Positions 38,504 to 47,408 of a DNA stretch of 64,000 nt are shown piece after piece. Source of the DNA: Alphaproteobacteria bacterium. Lineage in GTDB: Bacteria; Pseudomonadota; Alphaproteobacteria; UBA9655. Numbering within the stretch: position 1 is the stretch's first letter; each line of letters begins with the position of its first letter. The notes below the pieces were generated by a model. That model was not told the origin of the DNA. It worked only from the letters and a program-made list of their open reading frames with translations, and did no database searches. A program made the position numbers and the translations under genes. The stretch spans positions 49,400 to 113,399 of the forward strand of contig JAIEMB010000021.1 in assembly GCA_019752515.1 (NCBI GenBank), read 5' to 3'.

Positions 38504-38588
38504 ATAAAACCCTTGGCCAAATTTTCCTTTTATATTCGCTTTTTCAGCGCTATGTTTTGGGTGACAAATAAGAGAGAGTTTGAAATCT

Positions 38589-39662
38589 ATGCCTTTTCAG
38601 CTTCCATTAACCGGAATTGATCATCTCCTTAAAAATGAAGCTTTGCTTGATTCACTTTCTCGAAAGCGAGTTGGACTTTTGACCAATCAAAGCGCTCTCA
38701 CCCAAAATTATCAACCTTCAGCATACGCTTTATCAGCAAAAATTGGACGAGCTTTAACATGTATTCTTACGCCAGAACATGGTTGGAGTGGCCAAATTGC
38801 TGAAGGGGTGAAAGTAGGAGATGGATTTGATTCCTCCTTAAAAGTTCCCCTTTTTAGTTTATATGGAGGAAATAAGGCTTTTAAAGAAATGAGGATAGAT
38901 ACTCTTCTTATTGATCTTCAGGATACTGGCTTACGTTGTTATACGTATACGGCGTCTTGTGCTCAGGTAATGGAAGCCATTGAAAAAATAGATATCATTG
39001 TATGTGATCGTCCGAATCCTCTTGGTTCTCAACGTCGAGGGCCGAATCTTGATTTAACTTACCGGTCATTTTTGGCCTATCTTGATGTTCCCTTCCAACA
39101 CGGTCAGACGACAGGGGAGCTTCTTTCCACTTTTAATACCACCAAAGGTAAGCACTCCCTGACAATTATGCCTTGCCAACATGATCATCGACCTTATCAA
39201 TATCCATGGATCCCTCCATCTCCCAATCTTCCTTCTTGGGATTCTGTTCTTCTCTATCCGGCGTTAGTTTTACTCGAAGGAACAAATATTTCAGAAGGCA
39301 GAGGAACGAGCCTTCCCTTTACGTGTCTTGGGGCTCCCGGATTGAATCATTACGAACTTGTTGATGTTGTAAATGCTGTTCCTGGAATTCGTGCACGACC
39401 TCTCACCTTTACACCTCAATCAGGAAAACATGCGGGTGTAGAATGTCATGGCGTTCACCTTCTTATTGTTGATTATCAGCAGTTGGATGCTTTTTCTCTA
39501 GGACTTAAGTTTCTGACTTTTTTAAGAAAAAACTATTCCGAATTTGAATGGTTAGAGGCTGAGGAAAAAGGCTATTTCATTGATTTTTTAGTGGGAACAG
39601 ATAAGGTGCGCAAGGCGATTGATGAGGAAACTCTTCCCGAATCCTCTCTTGCGGTTTTATGA
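38589..39662 (+). CDS. DUF1343 / NamZ-like exo-beta-N-acetylmuramidase
   Basis: About 357 residues. Family motifs: RVGLLTNQSALT, ILTPEHGWSGQ, VPLFSLYGGNKAF, IDLQDTGLRCYTYTASCAQV, VCDRPNPLG and LEGTNISEGRGTSLPF. NamZ releases N-acetylmuramic acid from peptidoglycan fragments. B. subtilis NamZ is exported, whereas this protein has no signal peptide and should be cytosolic, consistent with wall recycling. The ATG at 38589 is preferred to a TTG at 38580. The 6S RNA gene follows. Confidence 0.85.
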   Translation: MPFQLPLTGIDHLLKNEALLDSLSRKRVGLLTNQSALTQNYQPSAYALSAKIGRALTCILTPEHGWSGQIAEGVKVGDGFDSSLKVPLFSLYGGNKAFKEMRIDTLLIDLQDTGLRCYTYTASCAQVMEAIEKIDIIVCDRPNPLGSQRRGPNLDLTYRSFLAYLDVPFQHGQTTGELLSTFNTTKGKHSLTIMPCQHDHRPYQYPWIPPSPNLPSWDSVLLYPALVLLEGTNISEGRGTSLPFTCLGAPGLNHYELVDVVNAVPGIRARPLTFTPQSGKHAGVECHGVHLLIVDYQQLDAFSLGLKFLTFLRKNYSEFEWLEAEEKGYFIDFLVGTDKVRKAIDEETLPESSLAVL

Positions 39663-39684
39663 GTTTATGCTTACATAGGAAGTT

Positions 39685-39845
39685 GAGGGTTGCTGTGAGA
39701 TGCGTTAAGCGTGCATTTCCCTGGGGCCGATAAGATCCTTTAGGGAGCTGTTTCTGTCATTATCCGTGGATTTTGACATATGGCACCCACCTGCTCATGC
39801 GGGCCACACGAGGATAAATATCGCTGACGGTCTTTTCGGCACTCT
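39685..39845 (+). ncRNA. ssrS: 6S RNA
   Basis: Lies between the NamZ-like gene and fau, the classic position of 6S RNA. It carries blocks I recognise from alphaproteobacterial 6S RNAs: TTCCCTGGGGCCGATAAG, TTTAGGGAGCTG, GGCACCCACCTGC and GGGCCACACGAGGAT. The first two form the 5' side of the central bubble with a short hairpin. It should bind the sigma-70 holoenzyme and mimic an open promoter. Ends are approximate; I could not trace the closing stem by eye. Confidence 0.8.
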
Positions 39846-39867
39846 CTTCTTTTGAAGGAAAAGACCT

Positions 39868-40434
39868 TTGCCTGCTTCTCAAAAAAGAATTTTGCGCGGC
39901 ATCATGAAAGAAAAGCGAGCGCTTCTTTCTCAGCAGCACCCTAAAGCTGGCGAGCACATTTGTGAGTTTTTCTTTAGCACATTTCATTTTCCGCCTCTAA
40001 CAGTGATAGGGGGATACTGGCCTATAGGGAGTGAGCTTGATATTCGCCCTCTCCTACATAAACTTGCTGAAACGGACTATCTATGTGCTCTTCCCAGCAT
40101 AACACCAGGAGGCCTTGTTTTTCGACTTTGGACGCCCTCAACATACCTTGAAAAAGGAGCGTTTGATATCTGTGAACCTCCCCTTACCCTTCCGCAAGTC
40201 TTTCCCACTGTTCTTCTTGTTCCTCTTCTTGCCTATGATAAAGGTGGACATCGTTTGGGATACGGGCAAGGACACTATGATCGTTATCTTCACGAGCATA
40301 AAGCTATAACAATTGGAGTAGGTTTCAAGGATCAAGAGATTGAAATGGTTCCTCGTCAGTCCCATGATTTTGCCTTGCAATACATTTTAACGGATGAAGG
40401 AGCTTTAATTATAAAGAATGATCACAATCTATGA
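39868..40434 (+). CDS. fau: 5-formyltetrahydrofolate cyclo-ligase
   Basis: Converts 5-formyl-THF to 5,10-methenyl-THF with ATP. 188 residues. KRILRGIMKEKRALLS at the start; GGYWPIGSELDIRPLL; and the ATP/folate motif LLAYDKGGHRLGYGQGHYDRYL. The start is TTG at 39868, supported by GAAGGAAAAG just before it and by the family N-terminus, which an ATG at 39904 would cut off. In proteobacteria it is usually read from the 6S RNA transcript, as it appears here. Confidence 0.93.
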   Translation: MPASQKRILRGIMKEKRALLSQQHPKAGEHICEFFFSTFHFPPLTVIGGYWPIGSELDIRPLLHKLAETDYLCALPSITPGGLVFRLWTPSTYLEKGAFDICEPPLTLPQVFPTVLLVPLLAYDKGGHRLGYGQGHYDRYLHEHKAITIGVGFKDQEIEMVPRQSHDFALQYILTDEGALIIKNDHNL

Positions 40435-40534
40435 ATGCTAAAGCTTTTTTTAAGAATTAGCTCTTTATATTTACGAAAGGAAAAAACACTTTTTTAAAAT
40501 ATAAAGTCTTATTTTTTATACTCGAGGAGAAAAA

Positions 40535-41698
40535 ATGGGTAAGCAGTTGATTTCTATTTTTTTTATCTTCTCCCTTCTTTATCAAGGCATCCTATTTGCA
40601 GAAAAATCGGCTCCTGAAGTACGCCAAATCACGCCTCCCAAGTTAGATTCTTTACATTTAGGTAAGAGAATTCTGTGCCACCGACCTATGCGTGAAGGGA
40701 CTCCTCGCATGAGTATTGGTCATGAAGGAGGTAAGTTGATTGCCCATAACTACGGATTCGGAGGCAGTGGGTGGACCTTAGGGCCAGGAGCGGCTCAGTA
40801 TGTTGTGAATCTATTGTCAGATGAAATGAAAAAAATGTCTCTTACTCAATCAGAACCAATTGCTGTTGTCGGTGCTGGTGTCTTAGGTCTTTTTAGTGCT
40901 CTTGACCTTGTCACGAAGGGATTTAAGAACGTCACCATTTACGCCGAAGCCTTTGAAAATCTGACCTCTCACAATGCGGGTGGATTATTGGCGCCCGTTT
41001 CCATGAGTAATGTTCCTAAAGTTCAACCCCTTATTGATCGCATTGGAGTAGAGGCTTATCGGTTCTATAAGTCTGTTATTGAAGGCAAACACATATTTTT
41101 AAAAGATGGGGTTCGCCTTGTTCCTACCTACTTTGAAAATCGTAAAGATTCAGGACTCGAACCTTATGTCACCGCTGGTGTGATGAAGCCAGCCAAGAAT
41201 GTGATTCTCGATTTTGGGAATGGCACAAAGCGTTCCATGGTAGCTTATGATGATGGCATCTTTATGAATACGGCAAATCTGATGCAAGATTTGCACAATA
41301 TTTTAAAAGGTAAAGTTAAGTTTATTAAGCGCAAGATCACAAGTCTTAATGAAATCACACAAAACGTCATCATCAATTGTACGGGGAAAGGAGCAGGCCA
41401 ACTCGTAAACGATTCCAAAATGGTTTCTGTTCAAGGGCATTTAATTATGCTGAAAGATCAAAATCCCAAAGATATTGATTACATGCTTTTGGTCTATTTT
41501 GATAAGGCAAAAACGAAAGCAGGATTTAATGTAGAGCGGTCGTTTTATATTTTTCCAAAGCAACTTCTTGGCTCTAAACCGGTGGACATTGGTGTCATCG
41601 GAGGTACCTTTATTGAGGGAGCGGGTGCTTCAACACCAAATGAAGAAGAGTTTGGTATTATGGTTCAAGGAGCCAAAGATTTTTATGGAATAAAATAG
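40535..41698 (+). CDS. exported FAD-dependent D-amino-acid-oxidase-like protein with permuted domain order
   Basis: 387 residues with a signal peptide (QLISIFFIFSLLYQGILFA). The FAD-binding Rossmann loop VVGAGVLGLFSALDLVTKG lies unusually late (113-130), and GGLLAPVS follows. The stretch that normally closes a D-amino-acid oxidase, RPxR followed by HNYGFGGSGWTLGPGAA, comes first (50-87). The chain ends at VIGGTFIEGAGAS, just where a normal DAO would continue into that block. It therefore looks circularly permuted. Start and signal peptide are clear and there is no frameshift. Predicted periplasmic or secreted; substrate unknown. Confidence 0.8.
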   Translation: MGKQLISIFFIFSLLYQGILFAEKSAPEVRQITPPKLDSLHLGKRILCHRPMREGTPRMSIGHEGGKLIAHNYGFGGSGWTLGPGAAQYVVNLLSDEMKKMSLTQSEPIAVVGAGVLGLFSALDLVTKGFKNVTIYAEAFENLTSHNAGGLLAPVSMSNVPKVQPLIDRIGVEAYRFYKSVIEGKHIFLKDGVRLVPTYFENRKDSGLEPYVTAGVMKPAKNVILDFGNGTKRSMVAYDDGIFMNTANLMQDLHNILKGKVKFIKRKITSLNEITQNVIINCTGKGAGQLVNDSKMVSVQGHLIMLKDQNPKDIDYMLLVYFDKAKTKAGFNVERSFYIFPKQLLGSKPVDIGVIGGTFIEGAGASTPNEEEFGIMVQGAKDFYGIK

Positions 41699-41736
41699 GT
41701 AACAGTAAAGCTATCTAGATCTTTAGTTCTCTGTCT

Positions 41737-43254
41737 TCATGAAGAAAAATGAAGATGCCTATAACTCAGAGCTTCTGCAATATGCTCTTCTAAGACAGAT
41801 GAGGATCCATTCATATCTGCAAATGTCCTTGCGACACGCATCACACGCCGATATCCTCGTGCGGAGAGTTTAAAGTTATGAGCTGCCTTTTTCAAAAGGA
41901 GCTTTCCTGCTTCGTCAGGTGTTGCAATCTCATCTAAAAGTTCTCCATCCGCATGGGCATTAAGATGGATAGAGACACCAAGACCTTGATAGCGTGCTTC
42001 CTGAATATCTCTCACTCTCTTAACCCGTTCTGAAACAACTGCACTTTCTTCACCTAAGGAGGGCCTTGTAAGATCATCTGCTGAGACCTCTGCAACTTCA
42101 ATATGTAAATCAATGCGATCAAGGAGGGGCCCAGAAATTTTTGCCTGATAATCTTGAGCGCATTTTGGAGCTCGGGAGCATGCCCTTCCCGGGTCTCCTA
42201 AATACCCACAACGGCATGGGTTCATAGCTGCAACCAATTGAACACGAGAAGGGTAGGTGACATGCGCATTAGCTCTGGAAACAACTGTTTTTCCTGACTC
42301 TAAGGGTTGACGTAAAGCTTCAAGGGTTGCTCTTTGAAACTCAGGCAACTCATCTAAAAACAACACTCCATGATGGGCGAGCGAAATCTCGCCGGGTTGA
42401 GCCCTAAGGCCACCGCCCACAAGGGCCGGCATAGATGCTGAATGATGAGGATCCCTAAAGGGACGTGTCCGTATAAGCTTTCCTTCATTTAACTGACCGG
42501 CAAGACTATGAATCATCGTAACTTCTAAAGCTTCCGAAGGCGTTAAAGATGGGAGAATACCAGGAAGGCGGGAAGCTAACATAGATTTCCCTGCACCAGG
42601 TGGTCCTAACATCAGCAGATTGTGGCCGCCGGACGCTGCAACTTCAAGAGCTCTTTTGGCCGTCTCTTGGCCCTTAATATCTCGTAAATCCAACTCCTTT
42701 CGATGGCTTACTTCTTCCATAAGGGGTGCTGGTGGAGATAGAACTTGAATGCCTTTAAAATGATTTACCAGAGAAAGGAGATTCTCCGCCGCAAGGATAT
42801 TGATCTCTCCTGCCCACGCAGCTTCTCCCCCAGATGCGTGAGGACAAATGATACCTTTTTCAAAAGAAGCCGCATGAAGTGCTGCAGGTAAAACACCTGA
42901 AATAGGGGCTAGACGACTATCAAGGGAAAGTTCTCCCAACGCAAAATATTCTTCAAGACTATCTGAGGGGATAGCTTTCATGGTCGCTAAGAGGCCTAGG
43001 GCGATAGGAAGATCATAGTGGCTCCCTTCTTTTTGCACATCAGCAGGAGCAAGATTCACCGTAATTCTTCGAAAAGGAAGGGATAGCCCCATAGCGTGGA
43101 AGGCTGACCGTACTCGTTCTTTCGATTCCCCAACAGCCTTATCTGGTAAACCCACAATGGTAAAGCCATGATTCCCAGGTGAAATCTGAACTTGCACATC
43201 TATTGTGATCACGTCCACACCTTGGAAGGCAACCGTATTTAGTCGTGAAAACAC
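41737..43254 (-). CDS. comM: ComM/YifB-family AAA+ ATPase
   Basis: 505 residues. N-terminal Lon-like domain (GNHGFTIVGLPDKAVGESKERV, LAPADVQKEGSHYDLPIALG), then a Mg-chelatase-type AAA+ core with Walker A LGPPGAGKSML, VLFLDELPEF as Walker B, and the CRCGYLGDPGRACSRAPKC zinc-type Cys cluster. ComM is a branch-migration helicase used in natural transformation. GTG start at 43254 backed by AGGAGGAGGGA. Follows the BON lipoprotein gene by 14 bp. Confidence 0.94.
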   Translation of the reverse strand: MFSRLNTVAFQGVDVITIDVQVQISPGNHGFTIVGLPDKAVGESKERVRSAFHAMGLSLPFRRITVNLAPADVQKEGSHYDLPIALGLLATMKAIPSDSLEEYFALGELSLDSRLAPISGVLPAALHAASFEKGIICPHASGGEAAWAGEINILAAENLLSLVNHFKGIQVLSPPAPLMEEVSHRKELDLRDIKGQETAKRALEVAASGGHNLLMLGPPGAGKSMLASRLPGILPSLTPSEALEVTMIHSLAGQLNEGKLIRTRPFRDPHHSASMPALVGGGLRAQPGEISLAHHGVLFLDELPEFQRATLEALRQPLESGKTVVSRANAHVTYPSRVQLVAAMNPCRCGYLGDPGRACSRAPKCAQDYQAKISGPLLDRIDLHIEVAEVSADDLTRPSLGEESAVVSERVKRVRDIQEARYQGLGVSIHLNAHADGELLDEIATPDEAGKLLLKKAAHNFKLSARGYRRVMRVARTFADMNGSSSVLEEHIAEALSYRHLHFSS

Positions 43255-43268
43255 TCCCTCCTCCTTTT

Positions 43269-43853
43269 TTATTTTCTTGGGGGTGGCGTCCCTTTCTGGA
43301 CTTCTATTAAGTTAACGACTTTCTTAACCCCCGTAATCTCAAAGGCATGATCAATCACCATTTGTCTTTCTTCTGCAGTTTGAGCTGTCCCAAAGACGTA
43401 AATCGTTTTATCATAGGTTTTCACAAGATAGTTGGGGGCATAGACGTCTTGATCCGCATAAAGAGTACCTTTTAGTTTTGTTGTCATCCACGCATCTCGC
43501 GTATATTCAGAAAACCCTTCCTCTCCTTTTAAATTAAGTCCATCTATAACTTCGTTAACACCACTCACACTCTTAATGAGATGTAAGGCCTCCGCTTTAA
43601 CTTTTTCATTTGGCGCAATTCCCGTAATAAGAACTCGACCCTTATAGACCGTTAAATCATAATCAAAGAAGTAAGAGAGCTTATCTGAAAGATTATCGTC
43701 AACCTTTATGCGTAGAATTTGATCGCTAGCAATACCGCTAAGGCCGCGGTCTTCAACGGCGCTCATTCCTAAAGCTCCAATTCCTCCCAAAGCAACTGGA
43801 GCAACACAGCCAGAAAGAAAAAGGGGAAGTAAAATAATACTGTTCTTTAACAC
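43269..43853 (-). CDS. dolP: BON-domain lipoprotein, DolP/YraP-like
   Basis: 195 residues from a GTG at 43853; the codons before it form GGAGGTTCGC, an excellent Shine-Dalgarno, so the ATG at 43865 is probably not the start. Lipobox LFLSGC near residue 16, then two BON domains (LRIKVDDNLSDKLSYFFDYD with GRVLITGIAPNEKVKAEA, and MTTKLKGTLYADQDV with TIYVFGTAQTAEERQMVIDHA). DolP supports outer-membrane integrity. The order rsmI-yraN-dolP is as in E. coli, without diaA. Confidence 0.9.
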   Translation of the reverse strand: MLKNSIILLPLFLSGCVAPVALGGIGALGMSAVEDRGLSGIASDQILRIKVDDNLSDKLSYFFDYDLTVYKGRVLITGIAPNEKVKAEALHLIKSVSGVNEVIDGLNLKGEEGFSEYTRDAWMTTKLKGTLYADQDVYAPNYLVKTYDKTIYVFGTAQTAEERQMVIDHAFEITGVKKVVNLIEVQKGTPPPRK

Positions 43854-43865
43854 GCGAACCTCCAT

Positions 43866-44231
43866 TTATTGAGATGACCAGGCTCCTGGGATATGGTAGG
43901 GCCATTTCCAAGGAGCGATTAACACTACATCAAAACGAAAATTAAAGGGAGAGGGCTTGCGTGAAAGATAATATAATAGAGCTCTTTCTATACGCCTCTG
44001 CTGGTAACGAGTTACAGAAAATCCAGCTTCTTCAATCGTTTTTCGACTTTTAACTTCAACTGCAATTAAGGTTCTCCCTTTCCGTACGAGTAAATCGATT
44101 TCTCCAAGGGGTGTTTTAAAACGGCTTTCCAAAATTTGGTAACCTTTGAGGCGAAGATAAGAAGCCGCAAGCCATTCTCCCCAATGACCTTTAAGATAGG
44201 CTTTTTCTTTCGGACTTAAGCTGAAGTGCAC
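43866..44231 (-). CDS. yraN: YraN-family (UPF0102) endonuclease-like protein
   Basis: 121 residues from a GTG at 44231 (GGGAG ten bases before); a TTG at 44276 is in frame but would overlap rsmI by 86 bp. Restriction-endonuclease-like core: GHWGEWLAASYLRLKGYQIL, SRFKTPLGEIDLLVRKGRTL and IAVEVKSRKT, i.e. the E...GEID...EVK nuclease pattern. Function unproven in most bacteria. Overlaps the 3' end of rsmI by 41 bp. Confidence 0.88.
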   Translation of the reverse strand: MHFSLSPKEKAYLKGHWGEWLAASYLRLKGYQILESRFKTPLGEIDLLVRKGRTLIAVEVKSRKTIEEAGFSVTRYQQRRIERALLYYLSRKPSPFNFRFDVVLIAPWKWPYHIPGAWSSQ

Positions 44232-45024
44232 GTTGATAAATCTCCCTTTTTGATAGACCCATGGCAGTTGCCACAAGATTCACAGCTTCTTTTAAAGAAT
44301 ATGTTTCAAGCGCTTTTTTTAAGTATGTCTCGAGATCCTTCTCACTGAAAGACGAAGAGGAGGATGCCCCTTCAACAACGACAACAATTTCGCCTCGCGG
44401 AGGGTAAGTTTCGTAATATTCCTTTAACTTAGAAAGCGCTCCTTTTTGCACGTCTTCAAACAATTTAGTCATCTCTCTGCAAATAGCCCCCTCTCGATCT
44501 CCTAGAACCTCTTGTGCATCCTTTAAAAAAGGGAGGAGCCGTTTCGGAGACTCAAAAAAAAGAAGAGTGGCTTGGATGGATTTTATCGTTTCCAAAACTG
44601 CTTTTCGGGCTGCAGACTTGGGAGGCAAAAAGCCACAAAAGAAAAATCGATCGGGTGAAAGACCTGAAAGGCACAAGGCCATAAGTGGTGCTGAGGGACC
44701 TGGTATAACTGTATAAGGATAGTTTTTCCTTTGACAGGCAAGGATAAGCTTGAAGCCAGGATCAGAAATTAGAGGCATACCCCCATCTGTTATGTAAGCT
44801 ATATTTTTCCCATCTCCCAAGAATGAAAGAATGCGTGGGCGTATGTGGTTAGCATTGTGGTCATGATAGGGGAGTAAGGGTTTTGAAATTCCATAATGGC
44901 TCAGGAGCTTTAAGGATACACGTGTATCCTCGCATACAATCATATCTACTTCATTCAAGATTTCAATAGCCCTCAAAGAGATATCCTTTAAATTTCCAAT
45001 GGGCGTCGCTACAAGGTAAAGCAT
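44191..45024 (-). CDS. rsmI: 16S rRNA (cytidine-1402-2'-O)-methyltransferase
   Basis: 277 residues. LYLVATPIGNLKDISLRAIEIL, VCEDTRVSLKLLSHYGI, IPGPSAPLMALCLSGL and the C-terminal SKREIYQRAL. The SAM-loop motif that is usually SDAGTPxISDPG here reads TDGGMPLISDPG, a mild departure with the ISDPG part kept. First of the minus-strand genes rsmI-yraN-dolP-comM and divergent from the LpoA-like gene. Confidence 0.95.
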   Translation of the reverse strand: MLYLVATPIGNLKDISLRAIEILNEVDMIVCEDTRVSLKLLSHYGISKPLLPYHDHNANHIRPRILSFLGDGKNIAYITDGGMPLISDPGFKLILACQRKNYPYTVIPGPSAPLMALCLSGLSPDRFFFCGFLPPKSAARKAVLETIKSIQATLLFFESPKRLLPFLKDAQEVLGDREGAICREMTKLFEDVQKGALSKLKEYYETYPPRGEIVVVVEGASSSSSFSEKDLETYLKKALETYSLKEAVNLVATAMGLSKREIYQRALQLKSERKSLS

Positions 45025-45092
45025 TATTTACTCATGTTAAAGAAAGGAGTACCTTAAAATTATTAAATACATTTCACCATGGGAGAAACGAG

Positions 45093-46268
45093 ATGACAAG
45101 GGTATTGCAGTTTTTTATGTGGACAACCCTTTTGATAGGACTAACGTCATGTACCCATAAACCAAGTCCTGAAACATTAACAAAACCTATTCCTTCTCCC
45201 GTTCCTCCAAAAGTAAAAACCCCTCCCCCTGCTTCACCTCTCACGCCTTTACCACAGGTTACTGAACCTCGAGTCCACAAAGTCGGTCTTTTGCTTCCTC
45301 TAAGCGGTCCTCATGCTGCTTTAGGAAAAGGGATGCAAGATGCAGCTGAAATGGCTCTTTTTGAGTCTGAGACTTCAGCCATTACCCTCTTACCTAAGGA
45401 TACGGCTCCGGGTGCTTATCAAGCCGCACTTAAAGCTATAGATGAGGGAGCAGAGCTTTTATTAGGCCCTATTTTTGCTACTGAAGTTGAAGCCATAAAA
45501 CCCTTATTGAAAGAAAGGAATGTAAACCTTATTTGCTTTTCAACAGATCAAAACGTAGCGGGTCATGGGACTTATGTACTCGGATTCTTGCCTTACCAAC
45601 AAGTTGAACGAGCTATAGAATATGCAAAAGGTAAAGGGTTTGCAAAGATTGCAGCTCTTCTACCCGAAGATCAATATGGCCATCTGATAGACCAGAATCT
45701 AAAGCGTCTTGAAGCTAAAGGAGAGCTCCAACTTATCGGTGTAACATATTACTCTAAAGGAGATATTTTAGAAGGAAACCCTGGAAACGCACGTCTTGTT
45801 GAAGAGCTTGCGAATTATAAGCTGAAAGGTCTTGAGATTCTTTTCATTCCTGAGGGAGGAGAAAATTTAGTACACCTTATGCGTCTCCTGAGTCCACACT
45901 TTCCTTTAAAAATTCTTGGAAGTGGGCAGTGGGATGCTACTGAAACTCTTCGTATACCTGGTTTGGAGGGAGGATTTTTTGCCTCAACTGATCCACAAGA
46001 GAGACAGCATTTTGAAACGCGTTTCCAAAAAGCATATGGAACGAATCCACTCCGGGTTGCAACCCTCGCTTATGATGCAACAGCTCTTGCAATCGCCTTA
46101 GCGGATAAGGGGTACGATACTCAGAACCTTACATTTCGACAAGGTTTCTCTGGGATCGATGGCATTTTCCGTTTAACGCCGCAAGGTATAAGTGAGAGAG
46201 GTCTTGCCGTTCTAGAGATCAATCCTTCAGGATTTAGGGTTATAAGTCCCGCTCCGAGCACTTTTTAG
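45093..46268 (+). CDS. LpoA-like penicillin-binding protein activator lipoprotein
   Basis: 391 residues. Lipoprotein signal ending in LTSC (about residue 20), a Pro-rich linker, then a periplasmic-binding-protein-like domain: KVGLLLPLSGPHAALGKGMQ, DEGAELLLGPIFATEVEAI and KIAALLPEDQYGHLIDQ. This matches the C-terminal domain of LpoA, which activates PBP1A; the N-terminal TPR domain of LpoA is absent, as in other alphaproteobacteria. GGGAG precedes the ATG. Divergent from rsmI; its 3' end overlaps hemW by 42 bp on the other strand. Confidence 0.87.
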   Translation: MTRVLQFFMWTTLLIGLTSCTHKPSPETLTKPIPSPVPPKVKTPPPASPLTPLPQVTEPRVHKVGLLLPLSGPHAALGKGMQDAAEMALFESETSAITLLPKDTAPGAYQAALKAIDEGAELLLGPIFATEVEAIKPLLKERNVNLICFSTDQNVAGHGTYVLGFLPYQQVERAIEYAKGKGFAKIAALLPEDQYGHLIDQNLKRLEAKGELQLIGVTYYSKGDILEGNPGNARLVEELANYKLKGLEILFIPEGGENLVHLMRLLSPHFPLKILGSGQWDATETLRIPGLEGGFFASTDPQERQHFETRFQKAYGTNPLRVATLAYDATALAIALADKGYDTQNLTFRQGFSGIDGIFRLTPQGISERGLAVLEINPSGFRVISPAPSTF

Positions 46269-47408
46269 CAAATAAGCTATAACACTGTTTAGTTTGAGTC
46301 GTCCTTCAAATGTGGCAGTTATATGGGTAGGTGTTACCAAAAGCAGGCCTTCTTTTTCAAGACGTTCAAGAGCATGAGAAGTATAGGCATTCTCAACACT
46401 TAAATTCGTTTCTTCGAAAAGACGTTTTATCTCGAGGCCGCTTGTGAGTCGTAACCCCATTAAGGTAACTTCCTGTAATCTCTCAAGCTGGGAAAGAGAC
46501 TGGGATAATTCAAGCCCATGTCCTTGCTTTTCAACCTTTTCCAGCCATGTTTCGGGTGCCTTATAACGAGAAGTAGCCCATTTTTTACCCCATTTGGTAA
46601 TTCGACCATGGGCGCCTGGACCTATTCCAATATAATCTTCAAAATTCCAATAAAGGAGGTTATGACGGCATTCTTGGGTGGGAATTGCATAATTTGATAC
46701 CTCATAAGCAGGTAGACCAGCTGTATTCATAATATCTTCTGTTAATTCATAAAGAGTAGCAGCAGGGTCATCTTCAAGAATCAATTTTTCTCCGCGGGCA
46801 AATCGTGTGGCAAAGACCGTTTGTGGCTCAATCGTTAGTTGGTATAAAGACAGATGACCTTTTGTGAAGGTCAAGGCCTTTAAGAGTTCTGCCTTCCAAG
46901 AAGCAACTGTTTGATCAGGTCTTGCATAAATTAAATCAAAGGAATAACGAGGAAAGTAAGATGAAGCAATTTCCAAAGCTTTCAAGGCTTGTTTTGCTGA
47001 ATGCCGCCGTCCTAAAAAAGAGAGTGCTTCATCATCTAGAGACTGAACTCCAATTGAAAGACGATTAATACCTGCATCATGAAAAGCTTTAAATCTATTG
47101 AATTCAACTGTGCTAGGATTGGCTTCTAAGGTGACTTCAATGTCAAAAGCAGGTGAAAATAAGGTATTAACTTTCTCCAAGAGAGCAGCAATCGTATCTG
47201 GTTCCATAAGAGAAGGCGTCCCTCCTCCAAAAAAAATGCTGTTAAGCATTGCATTTTCGTTGATTTCAGCTGCACTTTCCAGCTCTTGTAACAGGGCTTC
47301 TTTCCAACGTCTTTGGTTAATCTTCTCTCGAACATGACTATTAAAATCACAATAAGGACACTTTGATAAACAAAATGGCCAATGAATATAAAGGCCAAAA
47401 AACCTCAT
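46227..47408 (-). CDS. hemW: HemW-like radical SAM protein
   Basis: 393 residues. Radical SAM cluster CLSKCPYCDFNSH, IFFGGGTPSLM, EANPSTVE, RLSIGVQSLDDEALSFLGR and the C-terminal HemW domain with YWNFEDYIGIGPGAHGR. HemW inserts heme into respiratory enzymes rather than oxidising coproporphyrinogen. The true HemN N-terminal motif is not present. Coupled to gdh by an ATGA overlap. Confidence 0.94.
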   Translation of the reverse strand: MRFFGLYIHWPFCLSKCPYCDFNSHVREKINQRRWKEALLQELESAAEINENAMLNSIFFGGGTPSLMEPDTIAALLEKVNTLFSPAFDIEVTLEANPSTVEFNRFKAFHDAGINRLSIGVQSLDDEALSFLGRRHSAKQALKALEIASSYFPRYSFDLIYARPDQTVASWKAELLKALTFTKGHLSLYQLTIEPQTVFATRFARGEKLILEDDPAATLYELTEDIMNTAGLPAYEVSNYAIPTQECRHNLLYWNFEDYIGIGPGAHGRITKWGKKWATSRYKAPETWLEKVEKQGHGLELSQSLSQLERLQEVTLMGLRLTSGLEIKRLFEETNLSVENAYTSHALERLEKEGLLLVTPTHITATFEGRLKLNSVIAYLLKSARSGTYNPKS

